64,000 bases of DNA from Pachyseris speciosa (GCA_016490735.1 JAEMWC010000126.1:910001-974000), one strand, 5' to 3'; positions 1-11,481 are shown, counted from the first letter of the stretch. Program-made: numbers and translations. Notes: generated from the letters alone by a model not told the origin.

Positions 1-1886
1 TTTTAATATCTTGATGAACGACATATGCATTCCAGAGAACTGCCGCATGAAATTAACTTCAAACATGAAGTTGACCTTGCACTTATCCTCATGATGTTGG
101 ATGGACTTTGCTTGGGCTAAATGACAAACTAAAGGAATCCATGTACCGTATGTGATAGGTCATTAGTTGTGTTTTATGATGGCGTGCTACGTCTGCTAAG
201 TTGACAGAATGAGATCTTTGTATTATAAAAAAATACTTAGGTTTCGTTAGCTTCCAGTTAGGTTATAATTTGGTTGATCCCAGTTATTTTGAGGATCAAA
301 CAAATGTCAAGTTTTCAGTAAGGCCGATAATTAGGCTACCTAGACACAGCTAAACAGCACTCAATCCCACTGAAAAAATTACTCTATTATGTTACTTTAA
401 ACCAAAGGAGACCTTATTTTTTTACGGTTTAACTTTTTTAACCTAACAAGTTTGATGTTACCCTTGCGAAATTAATAAGGCTTTCGTTTGGTTTGTGTAA
501 GGCGACAGCTTGATTTAGGCCTGAATACGGCTTTATCAGGCCAGACATCAGTGAGACATTTTCGTACCGAGAAACAGGCAGGTGGCTGGTGGCCATCAAC
601 GATCGACCGAACGACTCACATAAGCCTAAAACGTGTCGGCCTCCGGCTTCTAAAGCGACCTTAATCTACTACTTAAAATTTTTTGCCTGCCTTAAGGTCG
701 TAGCGAGCTCAATACGAGAGCCTAAATAACAGCCCAAAGTGATTTTGGTTCACATTTGGCTCATTTACTGTCAACCAAATTTATGACCTAAAATATTTTG
801 CCTGCTTTTAGTCGTTTTTGGTTCACAGCAAACAAAATAGCAAACAAATTTTTTTGGGCTCAGGCTGTTAGGTTCAGTTTTGGTTGGTGTTTTGCCCTAT
901 GTTTCCATTTAAGGCCTTTTTAAGGCCTTATTTTGGTTCAGTCAGGCCATAAGATTTCGTACGGGTGTCCATACTGTAAGTTACAGATCCTCGTTTTTCC
1001 CATTAATACATAACTTACAGTACAGACCTCAAACTCGGCTAGTAAGAGGTATATAAGCTTAACAACATGTAACAGCGCTCTGGTTCAACATAACTTTCTC
1101 AATAAGCATTTGTCATTATCATTAGCTATTATGATTATGCTAACATTACGATCATTAAAATCATCCTCCTCATGACCAACTTTATGGTAAACAAGGTTTT
1201 TGATGCACTTAAATTAAATTAAAATTAAATTTAAAATATATTAAATTAATTTAATTAAATTAATTAAATTAAATTAAATTAAATTAATAAAATTAAATTA
1301 AATTAAATTAAATTAAATTAAAACAAATTAAAAGCATGCCAAATTCCAGCAAAAAATGCTCAAAATCAATAAATAAAAAATACACTTTTGCATACAAATT
1401 TGGTGTTTTAAAAAGAAGATCCACTTATTTTATTGCCCAACCAGCATGAATTTCTAATTAAACTGAGGTGTTCACAGCAGCAAATGGCAGATAAAAAGGT
1501 CCCTTCTATGAAATAAACATCATAGTAACACTGTATTACAGTGTTAAAAATTGATAAAATTTAATTGTTTTTAGTTTTTTTTCATTGCAATTACAGCCAA
1601 ACCTCCCGTATTAGCACTGACACCCTTCAGACGAGCATAAGTGTGCTCTTACAGGAGGTTATATTTAGGCAGAGTTTCAGTTCCGAAATTGCCAGGACTG
1701 TGGTTAATGTTAGTACTGTACGCTTATGGGAGGTGTCTACTTATGGGTGTCCCCTAGTGGAGGATCAACTGTCCAACATAGAATTCGTCAAAATTCCTCC
1801 CATATCTCCATAAATCTAAGGAGCCATGATTTTTCGTATTTATATTTCCAAATTCACAAAGAACAAGATACTGCTGGGTATTAAAC
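1..1886. other. Non-coding, repeat-rich stretch (probable intron or 3' flank of the oxidase gene)
   Basis: No exon could be supported here on either strand. It contains a copy of an interspersed repeat at about 962-1060, with arms around tactgtaagttacagatcct and aacttacagtacagacct followed by agtaagaggtatat. That repeat recurs near 26180 and 43180. A long AAATT-type low-complexity tract runs at about 1205-1325. A probable decayed repeat at 1595-1760 carries cctcccgtattagc and an inverted counterpart. The 3' exons of the oxidase gene should lie beyond position 1 or are too diverged to see. Confidence 0.5.
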
Positions 1887-4800
1887 CTTAAGTAGTTTAG
1901 ATACATCTTCCTGTTCAGCGGCTGGATGTCTTAACATCAACTCAGGTGGAACCCACAGCGCCCCAGATGCCTCGGAGGCCATCTCAGGCAAGCGCCGGGT
2001 TGAAGGAAATACTTTTGATATGACAGTTACACAATAGCTACCGAAATAAAGAAAGAGAACAATATAACATTATTTTGCTGCCTCAAGATGACACATGGAT
2101 TAAGACAGAATAGACATGTGGTTTAAACTTGTTCTGGTTTAAATTTTTCTCAACCCACTTAAATTTTTACAGTGTACTTTCCTTCATTTTTATTCTTAGA
2201 TCCATTGCCATTAGCCTGCATGGCAAGTGTTCCCATTCGAATAGAATAAATAAAAATAACAAAAATTATAATTTAGACATGAAAATAGGGGCGCAGGAGT
2301 AATAAAAACATAGAATTTTTGCTCTTGCCCCAATTTTCACACAGGCAGAATGTGGAAAACTTCACTGGAATGGGAACACTTGCTATGCAGGCTACATTGC
2401 CATAATCTGGAACAAACAAAAATAAAAATTGACAACTATCCCCTCTGACTAAAAATGATGATGATGATGATGATAAAAATAGAAAAACTAATATAAAGAA
2501 AGATGATGACATTTATCAGACACTTATAATTGGAGCAGGCCAAATAAAGGTAAGAACACAGCAGTGAATATGGTGAGAGTTTGGTTAAGTAGTGGGACTG
2601 CAATAATTTGATTTCAGGTGAGGCAACAAAGATCAACACTAACACTAATAGCATTTTCAAAGAAATTCAGTATAAAAAGGTTGGTGAGCAAAGGTTGGTG
2701 CGCATTTCCTTCTGACAGGGGGTCGCTATATGGGTTACTAAGGCCCCATCCACACACAGGAAACTTTTCGAAATTCCCATTTGGGAATTAAATGGGAAAT
2801 TTTCCCATTATTGGGAAAAGTTAGGGACATAAAATTCCTTTCTTGGGGTTATGTTGGGAATTGCCTTCTGTATTTCATTTCCCAGAATTTCACAAATGTG
2901 TTTTTTTTGGTAACAGGTTTTGTTCTTTTATTTCCCAACATTGGGAAAAATTTACCCATTAAATTCCCAAACTCTAATTAAAATGGGAATATTTTCCCAT
3001 GTAGTTCCCAAACTTGTAATTAAATTCCCATATTTTCCCAAACTTGTAATTAAAATTGGAACATTTTCCCATGTTATTCCCAATCTTGTGATGAAAATGG
3101 GAAAATTTTCCCATGTATTCCAAAAGTGTAATTAAAATGGGAAAATTTTCCCATGTTATTCCCAAACTATTAATTGAAATGGGAACATTTTCCCATGTTA
3201 TTCACAAAATGGAATTAAATGTGAACATTTTCCCAGGTTATTCTCAAACTTGTAATGAAAATGGGGAGATTTTCCCATGCTATTCCCAAACTTGTAATTA
3301 AAATGGGAACACTTTCCCATGTTATTACCAAACTGACTAAAATGGAGAAGTTTTTACCAAGCTATTACTACATGTATAATTAAATGGAAAAGTTTTCCCA
3401 TGTTATTAAAGGCAAATTTCCCCATGTTATTCTTAACGTTATGCAGAATGTTTTGCTCTGATTTTTCCCAAAAATTGTGAAATTGGGAAACATGTAATTA
3501 AAGTAGCAATAATTTTTCCCTTGAAAGCTGCATGTGATGCGATGGAAATGTTTGCCATGCTCTCCAAAGCTGCAGATTGGGAAATAGCTCCCCTTCATTT
3601 TTCTAAATAATTCCAAGGGAATGTTTCTCCACTGTCATCCCTGATAAAGATCATGCTGGAATGATGGGAAAGGGAAAAATTATGTACTATTTTCTCACTA
3701 GAGATACATGTACATGGCTTACATCTGGCCATTGCAGTTTTGGTACTTTTAACTAAAAGAAATCCACTGAGTGAAGATTTCAAACTGTTTGTTCCCAGCA
3801 ATTTGAATCAATCCAGTTACCATCTGTAACTGCAAGCACCGACTCAAATGAAACCACATTTCTTGCTGCTCTTCCAAATGTCTCAAGGACAAACCTGTGA
3901 GGTTGCTGGTGTCTCTCAATGAAGAAATACACATCAACAGTTTGTCTCACCCTATCAATACTAAGTACTTTGCCATGCCAGATATCCCCAGGCTGTTCTC
4001 CCTGAATAAGTAACATGTCATTTTGTTCAGGATAGACTGGAACAATCAGTTCATATGGAAGTTTTCTCAGTTTTCTCATATAATCAACCACAGTTGCTAT
4101 TTCATCTGCACAGGGATAAAGCATAACCTTTCTTTGGATGTTTTCTCTTACAAAGAACACTTTTTCACCATTAGGTTGCAGCTTAACTTTAGGGAATCCA
4201 TTTAACAAGTTAATACATGTTTGCCCATTGTAATTTAGGAGAAACGGCTTCACAGTTCCTTCACCTAGTAGCCGGCAGCATTGCTCTGCACACCTCACTG
4301 ACAAGAATCTGCCTCACTGACAAGAATCTGTCTACAGAGACCACAGTTTCAGTGCCCTGCAGAAAAATGATAATGCTTTCCTTGCTTGAGAGTACCGTAC
4401 CTTCAGGATCAGGAGGGTCCGTATCTATGACTTCGGGCTCGGAAACCGGATCCTGTTCTTCTTCATAGATTATTACTCCTGACTGTTTTGGGTTAGTCTC
4501 TTCATCTTCAATATCCATGATTGTTGGCTCCATATCTGATTGATCACTTGACTCAGAATCGTAGTCAAAAGTACCCGAACCGAGTCCAACACACAGTCCA
4601 TATTCTGACCAGTGCCGCATTTCCGTGCTTCGAGTCGTTGCTTTTCCTTTGTAACGCAAGCATGGACAGTACACATGTCGATAAGACTTCTCGGATCAAC
4701 TACACGAAGATATTTCATCTCTGGTCCAAGAGTGATTCGGCCATTCCACCATTGCTACTGGCTCGAGTGTTTTGGTCAGCGGATTGTATATAACAATTGA

Positions 4801-7800
4801 AATCTTACACCAATGAGAAGCGTTAGAATAACGGAGAAAAAAAGCGCGCGAATTCTACGCTCGGCTCATTCGCTCGTGCAGTTAACCACCAATTGAAACA
4901 CTTGATATATAGGAACGTCGATGTCGAACCGTCGAAAAGTCAGTCAAGTCGCCTGTAGTGAGATCGGGAAAGTGTAATACCGCGGAAAGCTATGATGGCA
5001 AGCAAAGTGACTGTTGAAAGTGCAGGAAGCGATGAAAATGGAAACACTGACGTCTTTGAAAAGATACGGCGCTTATTTGGCGACGACATTTATGAAGCCC
5101 TTCAAAGTAAGTCGTAAAGTAATTTTGCACTGAAAGTAACTTGGACATGAACCTAAAATATTCAGAGTCTATCCCTTGAGGTTTCATGGAAGCTATCGCA
5201 ACCTCCAACCTGTTTTCTTTTCGCCTTTTTCTTGAGTACCTAAAGTGACTTGTTACTGAACCTGTTTTATACATGTGCGATTTCTTTGCATAAATGTGTC
5301 AGCTTGTGTTCACCCGTTTGTTGTGTGTGAAATAAAATTGGCGCCATTTTTTATTCCCACGCGAACGCATCTATTTAATGTTATAAAGTTTACCCTTAGG
5401 CCCTGTTCGCACTAAGACGAAAATTTGAGTTTGGCGTTTGCAAAAAAAGTGAAAATTTTGTAATCACCAATTTTTTGTTTTCGTAATCCAGTTCGCACAT
5501 GAAGATGCGAAATTTTTTTGAGTGACAGATGGCTCTAATGCAAGGCAATCGAAAAACCCACACTCAAGGAGTCCGTCATCAATTTGATGACCCAATGACG
5601 GATGGATGTCAACGAACAAAGGATTTTCTCGCCTGACAAAATTTTTACAGCCTCCAAAGTTAGTCGACGGAATCTTTGAAGTTTCGTTGCGCTTGCAAAA
5701 ATTTTGGTGGGTGCAAAAAATCGTTCGCACTAGAAATGGCTTCGCGTTGACAGATTTTTTGGTAAATCAAACAAAATTTCGCGTAGTGCGAACAGGCCCT
5801 TATTTTGTTCTTTCACTACCGGTACAGGAGAGGAAATCAATTCACCACAGTTAATAGCTGATTTAGCAGACAGAGATGCAGACGCTCCTATATTTGGAAA
5901 ACTTGGCTTCACATACGGCAAAGCATCCCGTTTCAAACAAGAATTTGAGACCAAAATCGCATCTCATGACCGCGGCTGTTTACGTCCATTGATATGTTCA
6001 CCAGCGCCCTCCAAACCAACCATGGCGGAAATGTCAAATTTTACCCCGGAAATGAAACAGCTTTATCTATCCAAGTATGCCATGATTACCTTTTTATGTT
6101 ATGTATTTTTAATAAGCTGTGAATTAGTATAGTTTTGCCAAGGAAATTTCGTTCACCAGCTATGACAGACGAAAAACGAATTGAGGTTTTAAGCTTACAT
6201 TTCTTCGTTATTCTTTACAGGAGTAAGAAGATTGGAATTCTGGCCACAATCAGATGGGGAAACAGCTGCCCAAAATTCAATAGCCCAGAGACAAAAAAAG
6301 AGTTGAAAGAATTCTCTGCCGAAATTGCTTCGGAATGTGCCATACCAGAAATTAATTTCAACGAGGAAGGCATTGCAAATCATATTAAGACGTTTTTTAG
6401 TGAGCAGCGACGATACAAAAAGAACAAAAGCCCATCTTGCAAGGTTCGTGTTTCACTTTGATATGTTTCTTTTTGGGAAGAAATTCCGGCTCGTTAAATG
6501 TTTAGACAAAATTTGGTAAGAAGTCACTTGAATGTGTACATGTTTTTCTGCAGATTATTTGTCGAAATCCATTACCTTGTCTTCTTTTGAACAAAGGGTT
6601 TCTGAAATTTAGTAATGTTGAATTTGAAGTGCTGTAAAGATCCTATGAAATCCTTTCAATTGATGGCTCAAGGAAGGCTCACAAGTATTTTTATCTGTTC
6701 AAAAGATTTTGTGTTACTATGTATTTATATAGAACTTCAACTTTAACCAGTTTAGCAGCTAAGGCTAGTCAGATAAATACTGGAATCCCACTGTGAATTA
6801 CTCCAAACTGACTGATGAATGCCATTAATTTAATGTTGAACTGTTTCCAGGTTGCAGTTACCCAAAAGATTGAGCCAAGTGGTCCAAGGAAGAAACAAAA
6901 GGGGGAAGATGTATGTATCTGTTCTGTTGTCTTGTTTTGGAGGCTGAGGCATGTACACCTAGCACTCTCCCATTTCACTCTGTGATTAATTTGAAGCCTT
7001 TTGGGTGTCAACTTTTTTCACAGGAGCTCTAGGAACCTTATCATAACAGGAGTTTGCAAATGTTGCATGTTTGTTGTCTATAGAGTGAACAATTTATATA
7101 ATATCTTTTGTAGTCTGTTGAGGAAAATAGTGGAGGATCATTTGAAACCGAGAACAGCAGTCCTCAGGGTGGTGATACAGATTCAGTTGAGGACGACGAT
7201 GAGGAAGGAAATATCTATCAGTCATCCCCTCTGCCTCCCACGCAAGCCCAGCCATTATGTGCTGTAAGTCAGGATGAAGCTTGGGAATCAAACTATAAGG
7301 GTAATCAGCTAATAGTTAAGAGTGTTTTTAGTAGAGTGTTGAAACAGGAAGAAATCATTGATGTCCTGAAAAAAAAGTTTTCTGTTCAACACAAGAACTT
7401 GACTAGGTTGAAGCCTATAGAGCTTATGGCTGTGTTGGCCAATAAACTGATAAAGAATGATTATTGCAAGTTAAATGTTAAACATGGAGAAGTTAAGAAC
7501 AAAGATGACATAACCATTGTCACAGAAATTGCATTTTAGACCTGATGTGCATGAATTGCATTTATGTTATGTATAAATGTATAATGCTGTAGTTTATTAG
7601 AAATGAAAACTAAAGGATCATTCACTTCCTATACAATTAATTGCTTTCAGTAGGGATGTTGACAATCAACCAGAGCACAGTACTTTAAAAAATGGCATTT
7701 CAGGTGTACATAGTTTCGGTGCATTAAATTCTTAGTTCAAGTTTTAGGTAGTTGTTTTTCACATAAGATCTTAGTCTGCCTAAATTTTTAATGTAAAGTT

Positions 7801-9777
7801 TGTAAAGGGACAGTAAATGCAACAACAAAAGAGGCCCAGATGTAACTTGATATTTCTCTATTATTTTCTTATACATACAATAATAATACCACTAATTTGT
7901 TAATTATGTTGTCGTCGTCTAAGTAAAAGTTTTAATGTCTGAGAGTGCTACTGACTTACAGTGACAGTAGGTTTACTGGTATGTATTCAGCTGGTGTGAC
8001 ATTCTCAGTCTTTTTCTTTTTGCTTAGATTAATCGTGGCCCATTTTTGAGCAAAATCACAGGCTGCATGCAGGCACAGTTTTCACTAACACCATGATTTC
8101 AGTAATCTGCTGAAGAAAGTAGTTGAGTGTTATTGCTCTATCAAACAATAAAAGCAAGGAAGCAACACAAGCCACCGAGTTGTTCATTTAGGTTACTACA
8201 CTGGTAATTTATTGTCAAATTAAGGTGTTTCCAGTCATAAAAGTAAACTAGCAAAGAAAAAAGGCATTGTTTTGTACTTAATTAAGGGCCCCATACAAGA
8301 TGACTGTAGAATCTAAGCAAAAACAGGAAAGACCAAGACAGTCAGAAGAGCTGATTATGACTCTTCAGCCTCCAGCCTTTCAATTATCAATAGAGAACTT
8401 AATACACACTTACTGATATCTCTACACTTGAGTTTTCAATTAAAGTTTTTGCTGGAAATTCTGATTCTGATGATTATTTGATTGACCATGCATTTTGTGG
8501 TTCATACTGGAAACTAATTTATGGGGAGGTTTAGAGGCACTTCAGTCTGTTGAAAGAGGGAAATATTGTTATACATGTAATACTGATGGTAAAAAAATAT
8601 GTTTAGCATATTACTGGGACATAAAAACCCCATGTCATGGAAATCATTGGGACAGAAAATCCCATGCCAGGGAAATCATTGGGACATAAAAAACCCACAT
8701 CTGGGTAATTACTGGGACATAAAAACCCCATGTCAGGGAAATCACTGGGACATAAAAATCCCACATCTGGGTTATTACTGGGACATAAAAACCCCATGTC
8801 AGGGAAATCACTGGGACATAAAAATCCCATGCCAGGGAAATGATTGGGACATAAAAAACCCATGTCAGGGTAATTACTGGGACATAAAAACCCCATGTCA
8901 GGGAAATCACTGGGACACTAAAATCCCATACCAGGGAAATCATTGGGACATAAAAAACCCATGCCAGGGTAATTACTGGGACATAAAAAACCCATGTCAG
9001 GGTAATTACTGGGATATTCTTGTCCCATACATGGGTTTGGTATCATTTTCCCAATCTGGGAAATTCACATGGAAAACCCAAAGGAAACCCTGAAACAACC
9101 CACTTTTTTCCCAAATTGGGGATTACCAAAAGTTTCCTGTGACACGAATGCTTTTTCGAAAACCTCTGTTTTCGAAAAACCTTCGTTTTCACCCGCACAC
9201 ACTACCTCTGTTTTCAAAAACCTTTAATCTGGACAGCAGTTTCGAAAGCCTCCATTTTCGAAAACATACACCACTGTTTTCGATCATTTTGGTGTGGATG
9301 GAAGGCAAAAATGGATAAGAAAGTACCTATATCTTTTCATAAGAAAATATGCACACTAGTGTGGACACCGATGCATTTTCAAAAACCTCCATTTTTGCCC
9401 ATCCACAATACTTCATTTTCAAAAACCTCCACTCTGGAAAGCATTTTCAAAAGCCTGTTTTTGATCGTTTTAGTGTGGGCGGAAGGCGAAAACAAATAAA
9501 AAAGTATATTAGATGCATTTCAAACGAAAATGCAATAGTGTGGACAGGACCTCACACATCTACTCGCAAAAGTGATTGTGCGGTAAAGCATTATATTTAT
9601 GCCATAATTTATATTAACCAAGTAGTAAAGACAATCTTTAAGCTTCTGAGGAAGAGCTCTCAGTAATGGATGTCATTTTTACAAGATATTCACAACTGAC
9701 CCTTGTTTGAGCAATAGATAAGCTGTCGTCAGACCAATAACTCCACTTCCAATGATAAGAATTCTATGATTTTGATT
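1887..9777 (-). CDS. D-amino-acid-oxidase-like FAD enzyme (partial, two exons seen)
   Basis: Two phase-compatible minus-strand exons are visible: 9777-9701 and 2037-1887. The first follows an acceptor ending tttcag and encodes a Rossmann FAD-binding start, ILIIGSGVIGLTTAYLLLKQ, with the GxGxxG motif. It ends after two bases of a glycine codon. The second follows ttcggtag and completes that codon. It continues with VTVISKVFPS, then SEASGALWVPPE, a small-residue/GALW segment typical of DAO-family flavoenzymes just after the first FAD strand. It ends in phase 0 at AAG before gtttaa. Such enzymes oxidatively deaminate D-amino acids, usually in peroxisomes. The start codon exon (above 9777) and all later exons (below 1887) were not found, so substrate cannot be assigned; D-aspartate oxidase and broader DAO relatives are equally possible. 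The 7.66-kb intron holds the candidate transposon at 2755-9141. Confidence 0.72.
2212..2394. repeat. MITE-like foldback element, 183 bp
   Basis: The ends are near-perfect inverted repeats. The left end reads tagcctgcatggcaagtgtt and the right end, reversed, reads tagcctgcatagcaagtgtt. It lies in the oxidase-gene intron. No coding capacity is seen. A GAT microsatellite follows at about 2455-2475. Confidence 0.65.
2770..3440. repeat. Tandem array of about 42-bp palindromic units
   Basis: Diverged copies of a unit containing aaaatgggaa, then attttcccatgttattccca and aacttgtaatta recur every 40-43 bp. Each unit is itself partly palindromic (tgggaa / ttccca). Short ORFs across this array are by-products of the repetition. 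Confidence 0.8.
3780..4752 (-). pseudogene. Uncharacterised ORF broken by frameshifts
   Basis: Two minus-strand reading frames, 4674-4261 and 4304-3780, read as one protein interrupted at 4293-4330. There the 19-bp word cctcactgacaagaatctg is present twice in tandem, and 19 is not a multiple of three. The N-terminal half is acidic, with runs such as DYDSESSDQSDMEP and EEEQDPVSEPEV. The C-terminal half is a compact, globular-looking domain containing LPYELIVPVYP, GDIWHGKVLSIDRVRQTVDV and GRAARNVVSFESVLAV. A further frame change or stop lies near 4690-4720, where MKYLRVVDPRSLIDMCTVHA is read in another frame. I do not recognise the family. It faces away from the gene at 4992, with about 240 bp between them. 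It may be an element-encoded protein of the surrounding candidate transposon. Confidence 0.5.
4293..4330. repeat. Perfect 19-bp tandem duplication
   Basis: The word cctcactgacaagaatctg occupies 4293-4311 and again 4312-4330 with no mismatch. It sits exactly where the two minus-strand frames of the neighbouring ORF change over, so it is the likely cause of that frameshift. Confidence 0.9.
4753..4991. promoter_or_regulatory. Probable divergent promoter region
   Basis: This short gap separates the 5' ends of the minus-strand broken ORF and the plus-strand five-exon gene. No clear TATA box or recognisable operator was identified. The call rests only on head-to-head geometry. Confidence 0.3.
4992..7539 (+). 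CDS. Uncharacterised acidic protein, five exons, 356 aa
   Basis: Exons: 4992-5106, 5828-6074, 6221-6443, 6851-6910 and 7114-7539. All junctions are GT-AG, phases agree and the total is 357 codons including the stop. The start is the first of two adjacent ATGs. Residues 1-20 are disordered. Then comes a helical region (VFEKIRRLFGDDIYEAL, then FGKLGFTYGKASRFKQEF), a middle segment (SKKIGILATIRWGN) and ANHIKTFFSEQRRYKKNK, which is basic and could bind nucleic acid. A lysine-rich linker (GPRKKQKGED), an acidic serine-rich tract (GDTDSVEDDDEEGN) and a C-terminal helical segment (LKQEEIIDVLKKKFSVQ) follow. No transposase, nuclease or known enzyme motif is seen, so no function is assigned. Intron 1 contains a 401-bp Harbinger-like MITE. 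The gene sits between inverted ends at 2755 and 9141 and may be transposon-borne; a lineage-specific host gene is the alternative. Confidence 0.65.
5399..5799. mobile_element. PIF/Harbinger-type MITE, 401 bp
   Basis: The left end ggccctgttcgcacta and the reversed right end gggcctgttcgcacta form the terminal inverted repeats. A TTA trinucleotide flanks both sides (5396-5398 and 5800-5802). TTA duplication and a GGCCTG-like terminus fit PIF/Harbinger elements. It lies in intron 1 of the five-exon gene and carries no ORF of its own. Confidence 0.75.
8611..9040. repeat. 33-bp minisatellite, 13 units
   Basis: The anchor gggaca(taaaa) recurs exactly every 33 bp from 8616 to 9012. The unit is close to ctgggacataaaaacccc followed by atgtcagggaaatca. 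Because 33 is divisible by three and the unit lacks stops, several frames stay open on both strands. An example is the 11-residue repeat WDIKTPCQGNH on the plus strand. No evidence supports translation. Confidence 0.92.
9158..9553. repeat. Foldback repeat with cttttcgaaaacct motifs
   Basis: The motif ttttcgaaaacctc and its variants recur at about 9152, 9200, 9245, 9380 and 9420. The segment ends in gtgtggacaggacc, the inverse of the ggccccatccacac word found at 2742-2757. It looks like one or more nested MITEs of a gtgtggac family next to the larger candidate element. No gene is seen from here to the oxidase exon at 9701. Confidence 0.5.
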
Positions 9778-11142
9778 CTGAAATGAACAGCATGAAAGTC
9801 TATTACACTAAACCTTGTTTATTAAATATATAAATATATTTTACCATGGCTGTCAAGAACTATTGTGTCATGGCTGTATTTCATGAATGTTTCACCCAAT
9901 TTTTTGTGATGTCACAAATTTTGTGAAAACCACATTACCACTACCATCATCATTACATTGGTGGGGAGGGGCTGGGACAATTCTATATTTTATTTAATTA
10001 ATTAATTAATTAATTTCATTTCTAATAACAAGGTTTTGAAAAACATTTCAGAATAAAGAGTAGCAAGATATTTAATTTCTTTTTTTTTGGGGGGGGGGGG
10101 TTCGGGAGAGTTGGCACAAAGTAAAAATAACTACACAGACATGCTTTTTGCAAACCTCTGTATAACATATCAGGCTTGAGAAGTATTTTTCAAGTCAGGG
10201 CATTTTCAACCAACTTGACAAGCTTTTTGGGCAAACTAGTATAATTTTAAAAAGATTGTTAAAAATGTTAGAAATTGAATCTAAAGAACCTAAAATAGTT
10301 TTTTGGGCCTGAAACATTTCTGGCAGCTTTGAGAGACACGCACCTACTGAGATTTCAGATCTCCAAAGGTTGGCATTTGGTTTTGTAGAGCTAGTTATCT
10401 TACAAATGGACACTAGTTTCAGTGGCATGTAAATGGGTACGGTTTATAGCTCAGCCATAGTTATACATGCATGATCCATCACGCCTGCTGTTTATTTATG
10501 GGGAATAGCATATTATAATTCAGCTTAATTTGATAAATGACAGCTATATAGGACTGTGAGGAAATCTTTCCAAAGCTTCAAGAACAAGTTTTTCTGATGG
10601 GCCACTTCAACTGGTCTGACTTCAAGCTAAGTACTTCGATGACACTTTCCTTTGAAGTGGCCCTGGACACCCATGGGTGGGGGGGGGGGGGGGAAGTTCT
10701 CTCTTATATGGGCTATATGGGTAAGTGTGGCCCAAAGGGCATGGTTTTTTCGCCATTTTGGTCTGAAATAGGGTATCAATTTTGACCATTTTGCTCTGAA
10801 ATACATGTAGGGTATGGTTTGTGTACTCGTCTTGAGTTCGGTATGTTTTTTTAGAAGCTACTTCTTCATCTTTAGCCGACAAGACCATCAACAAAAGCCC
10901 TTCCTTTTTGTCTTTTAATTATGTGTATGCCAACTGTGTACGTGAAATAGGTCTGAAATAGGGTATCAAATTTTTGGTCCGGTCTGAAATAGGGTAGGGA
11001 ATATCACAGATTTTGGTCTGAAATAGGGTAAAGGTTTCAGGAAATGGGCTGCACACCCCCACCCAATTTTTCTGGGAGTACCCCGCCTCCCCGGGCCTGG
11101 ACTGTTCCCTTGTCTTTGCAGTTGACCTTTACAGGATATACA
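9778..11142. other. Intergenic or intronic stretch without a supported gene
   Basis: This stretch includes an AATT-type run near 9985, a poly-G tract at 10089-10100 and another at 10680-10694. The phrase gtctgaaatagggta appears several times between 10760 and 11030, as part of a decayed interspersed repeat. The 5' exon of the minus-strand oxidase gene is expected somewhere here but was not identified. Confidence 0.4.
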
Positions 11143-11481
11143 ATAAATGTCATCAGCTTCCTGTGGGGTCGACTCCCGGGTCTACCAGGGAGATTTGTGG
11201 GAAAAAACAAGGAGATGGATGGGATTCTTTTATCGCGGGTAGGGGAAAATCTCGGCATTGTTTTACGATCAAAGATTAGGGGGTGGGGGAATTTACAAGT
11301 TTGAAAAGACTGAAAAGGATGTCACGGGGATTTTCATCTGAGAGACACCTCACCCAGGGGACTGACCGATTCCCCGACCTCCCGGGGAAATTCCTCAAGT
11401 TTGTTTGACTGATTTTACAATCCCCATGCATATGGTTAGCCCGGGGGCCGACCCCACGGGGAAGCCAATGACATGTGCATT
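11143..11481. mobile_element. MITE, family shared with 51907-52240
   Basis: The ends carry the inverted pair atgtcatcagcttcctgtgg and ggggaagccaatgacatgtg. The interior matches the copy near 51950, for example ggattctttt, ggcattgttttac and gagacacctcacccaggg. It is non-coding. Confidence 0.75.

Larger units (their letters stand above)
2755..9141. mobile_element. Candidate large two-gene DNA transposon with inverted ends and subterminal arrays
   Basis: Left end 2755-2768 and right end 9128-9141 share the 14-bp inverted repeat cacaggaaactttt. A looser inverted match (ttgggaa / ttcccaa) follows on the inside at both ends. Just inside each end is a tandem array: about 42-bp units at 2770-3440 and 33-bp units at 8611-9040. 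Between them a broken minus-strand ORF (3780-4752) and a plus-strand five-exon gene (4992-7539) diverge from a shared centre. The whole lies inside one intron of the oxidase gene, as expected for an insertion. No target-site duplication could be fixed, because further repeat sequence abuts the right end (9158-9553) and ggccccatccacacac precedes the left end. No known transposase domain is visible. The alternative is two separate array-bearing repeats flanking a host gene. Confidence 0.45.

Noticed and set aside
8611..9040. CRISPR-like regular spacing
   Set aside because: The units are contiguous and all alike, with no unique spacers, and the genome is eukaryotic.
8599..9093. 164-codon frame over the 33-bp array as a repeat protein
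   Set aside because: Frames are open on both strands because the unit length is a multiple of three; no start context, splice sites or unique flanking domain support it.
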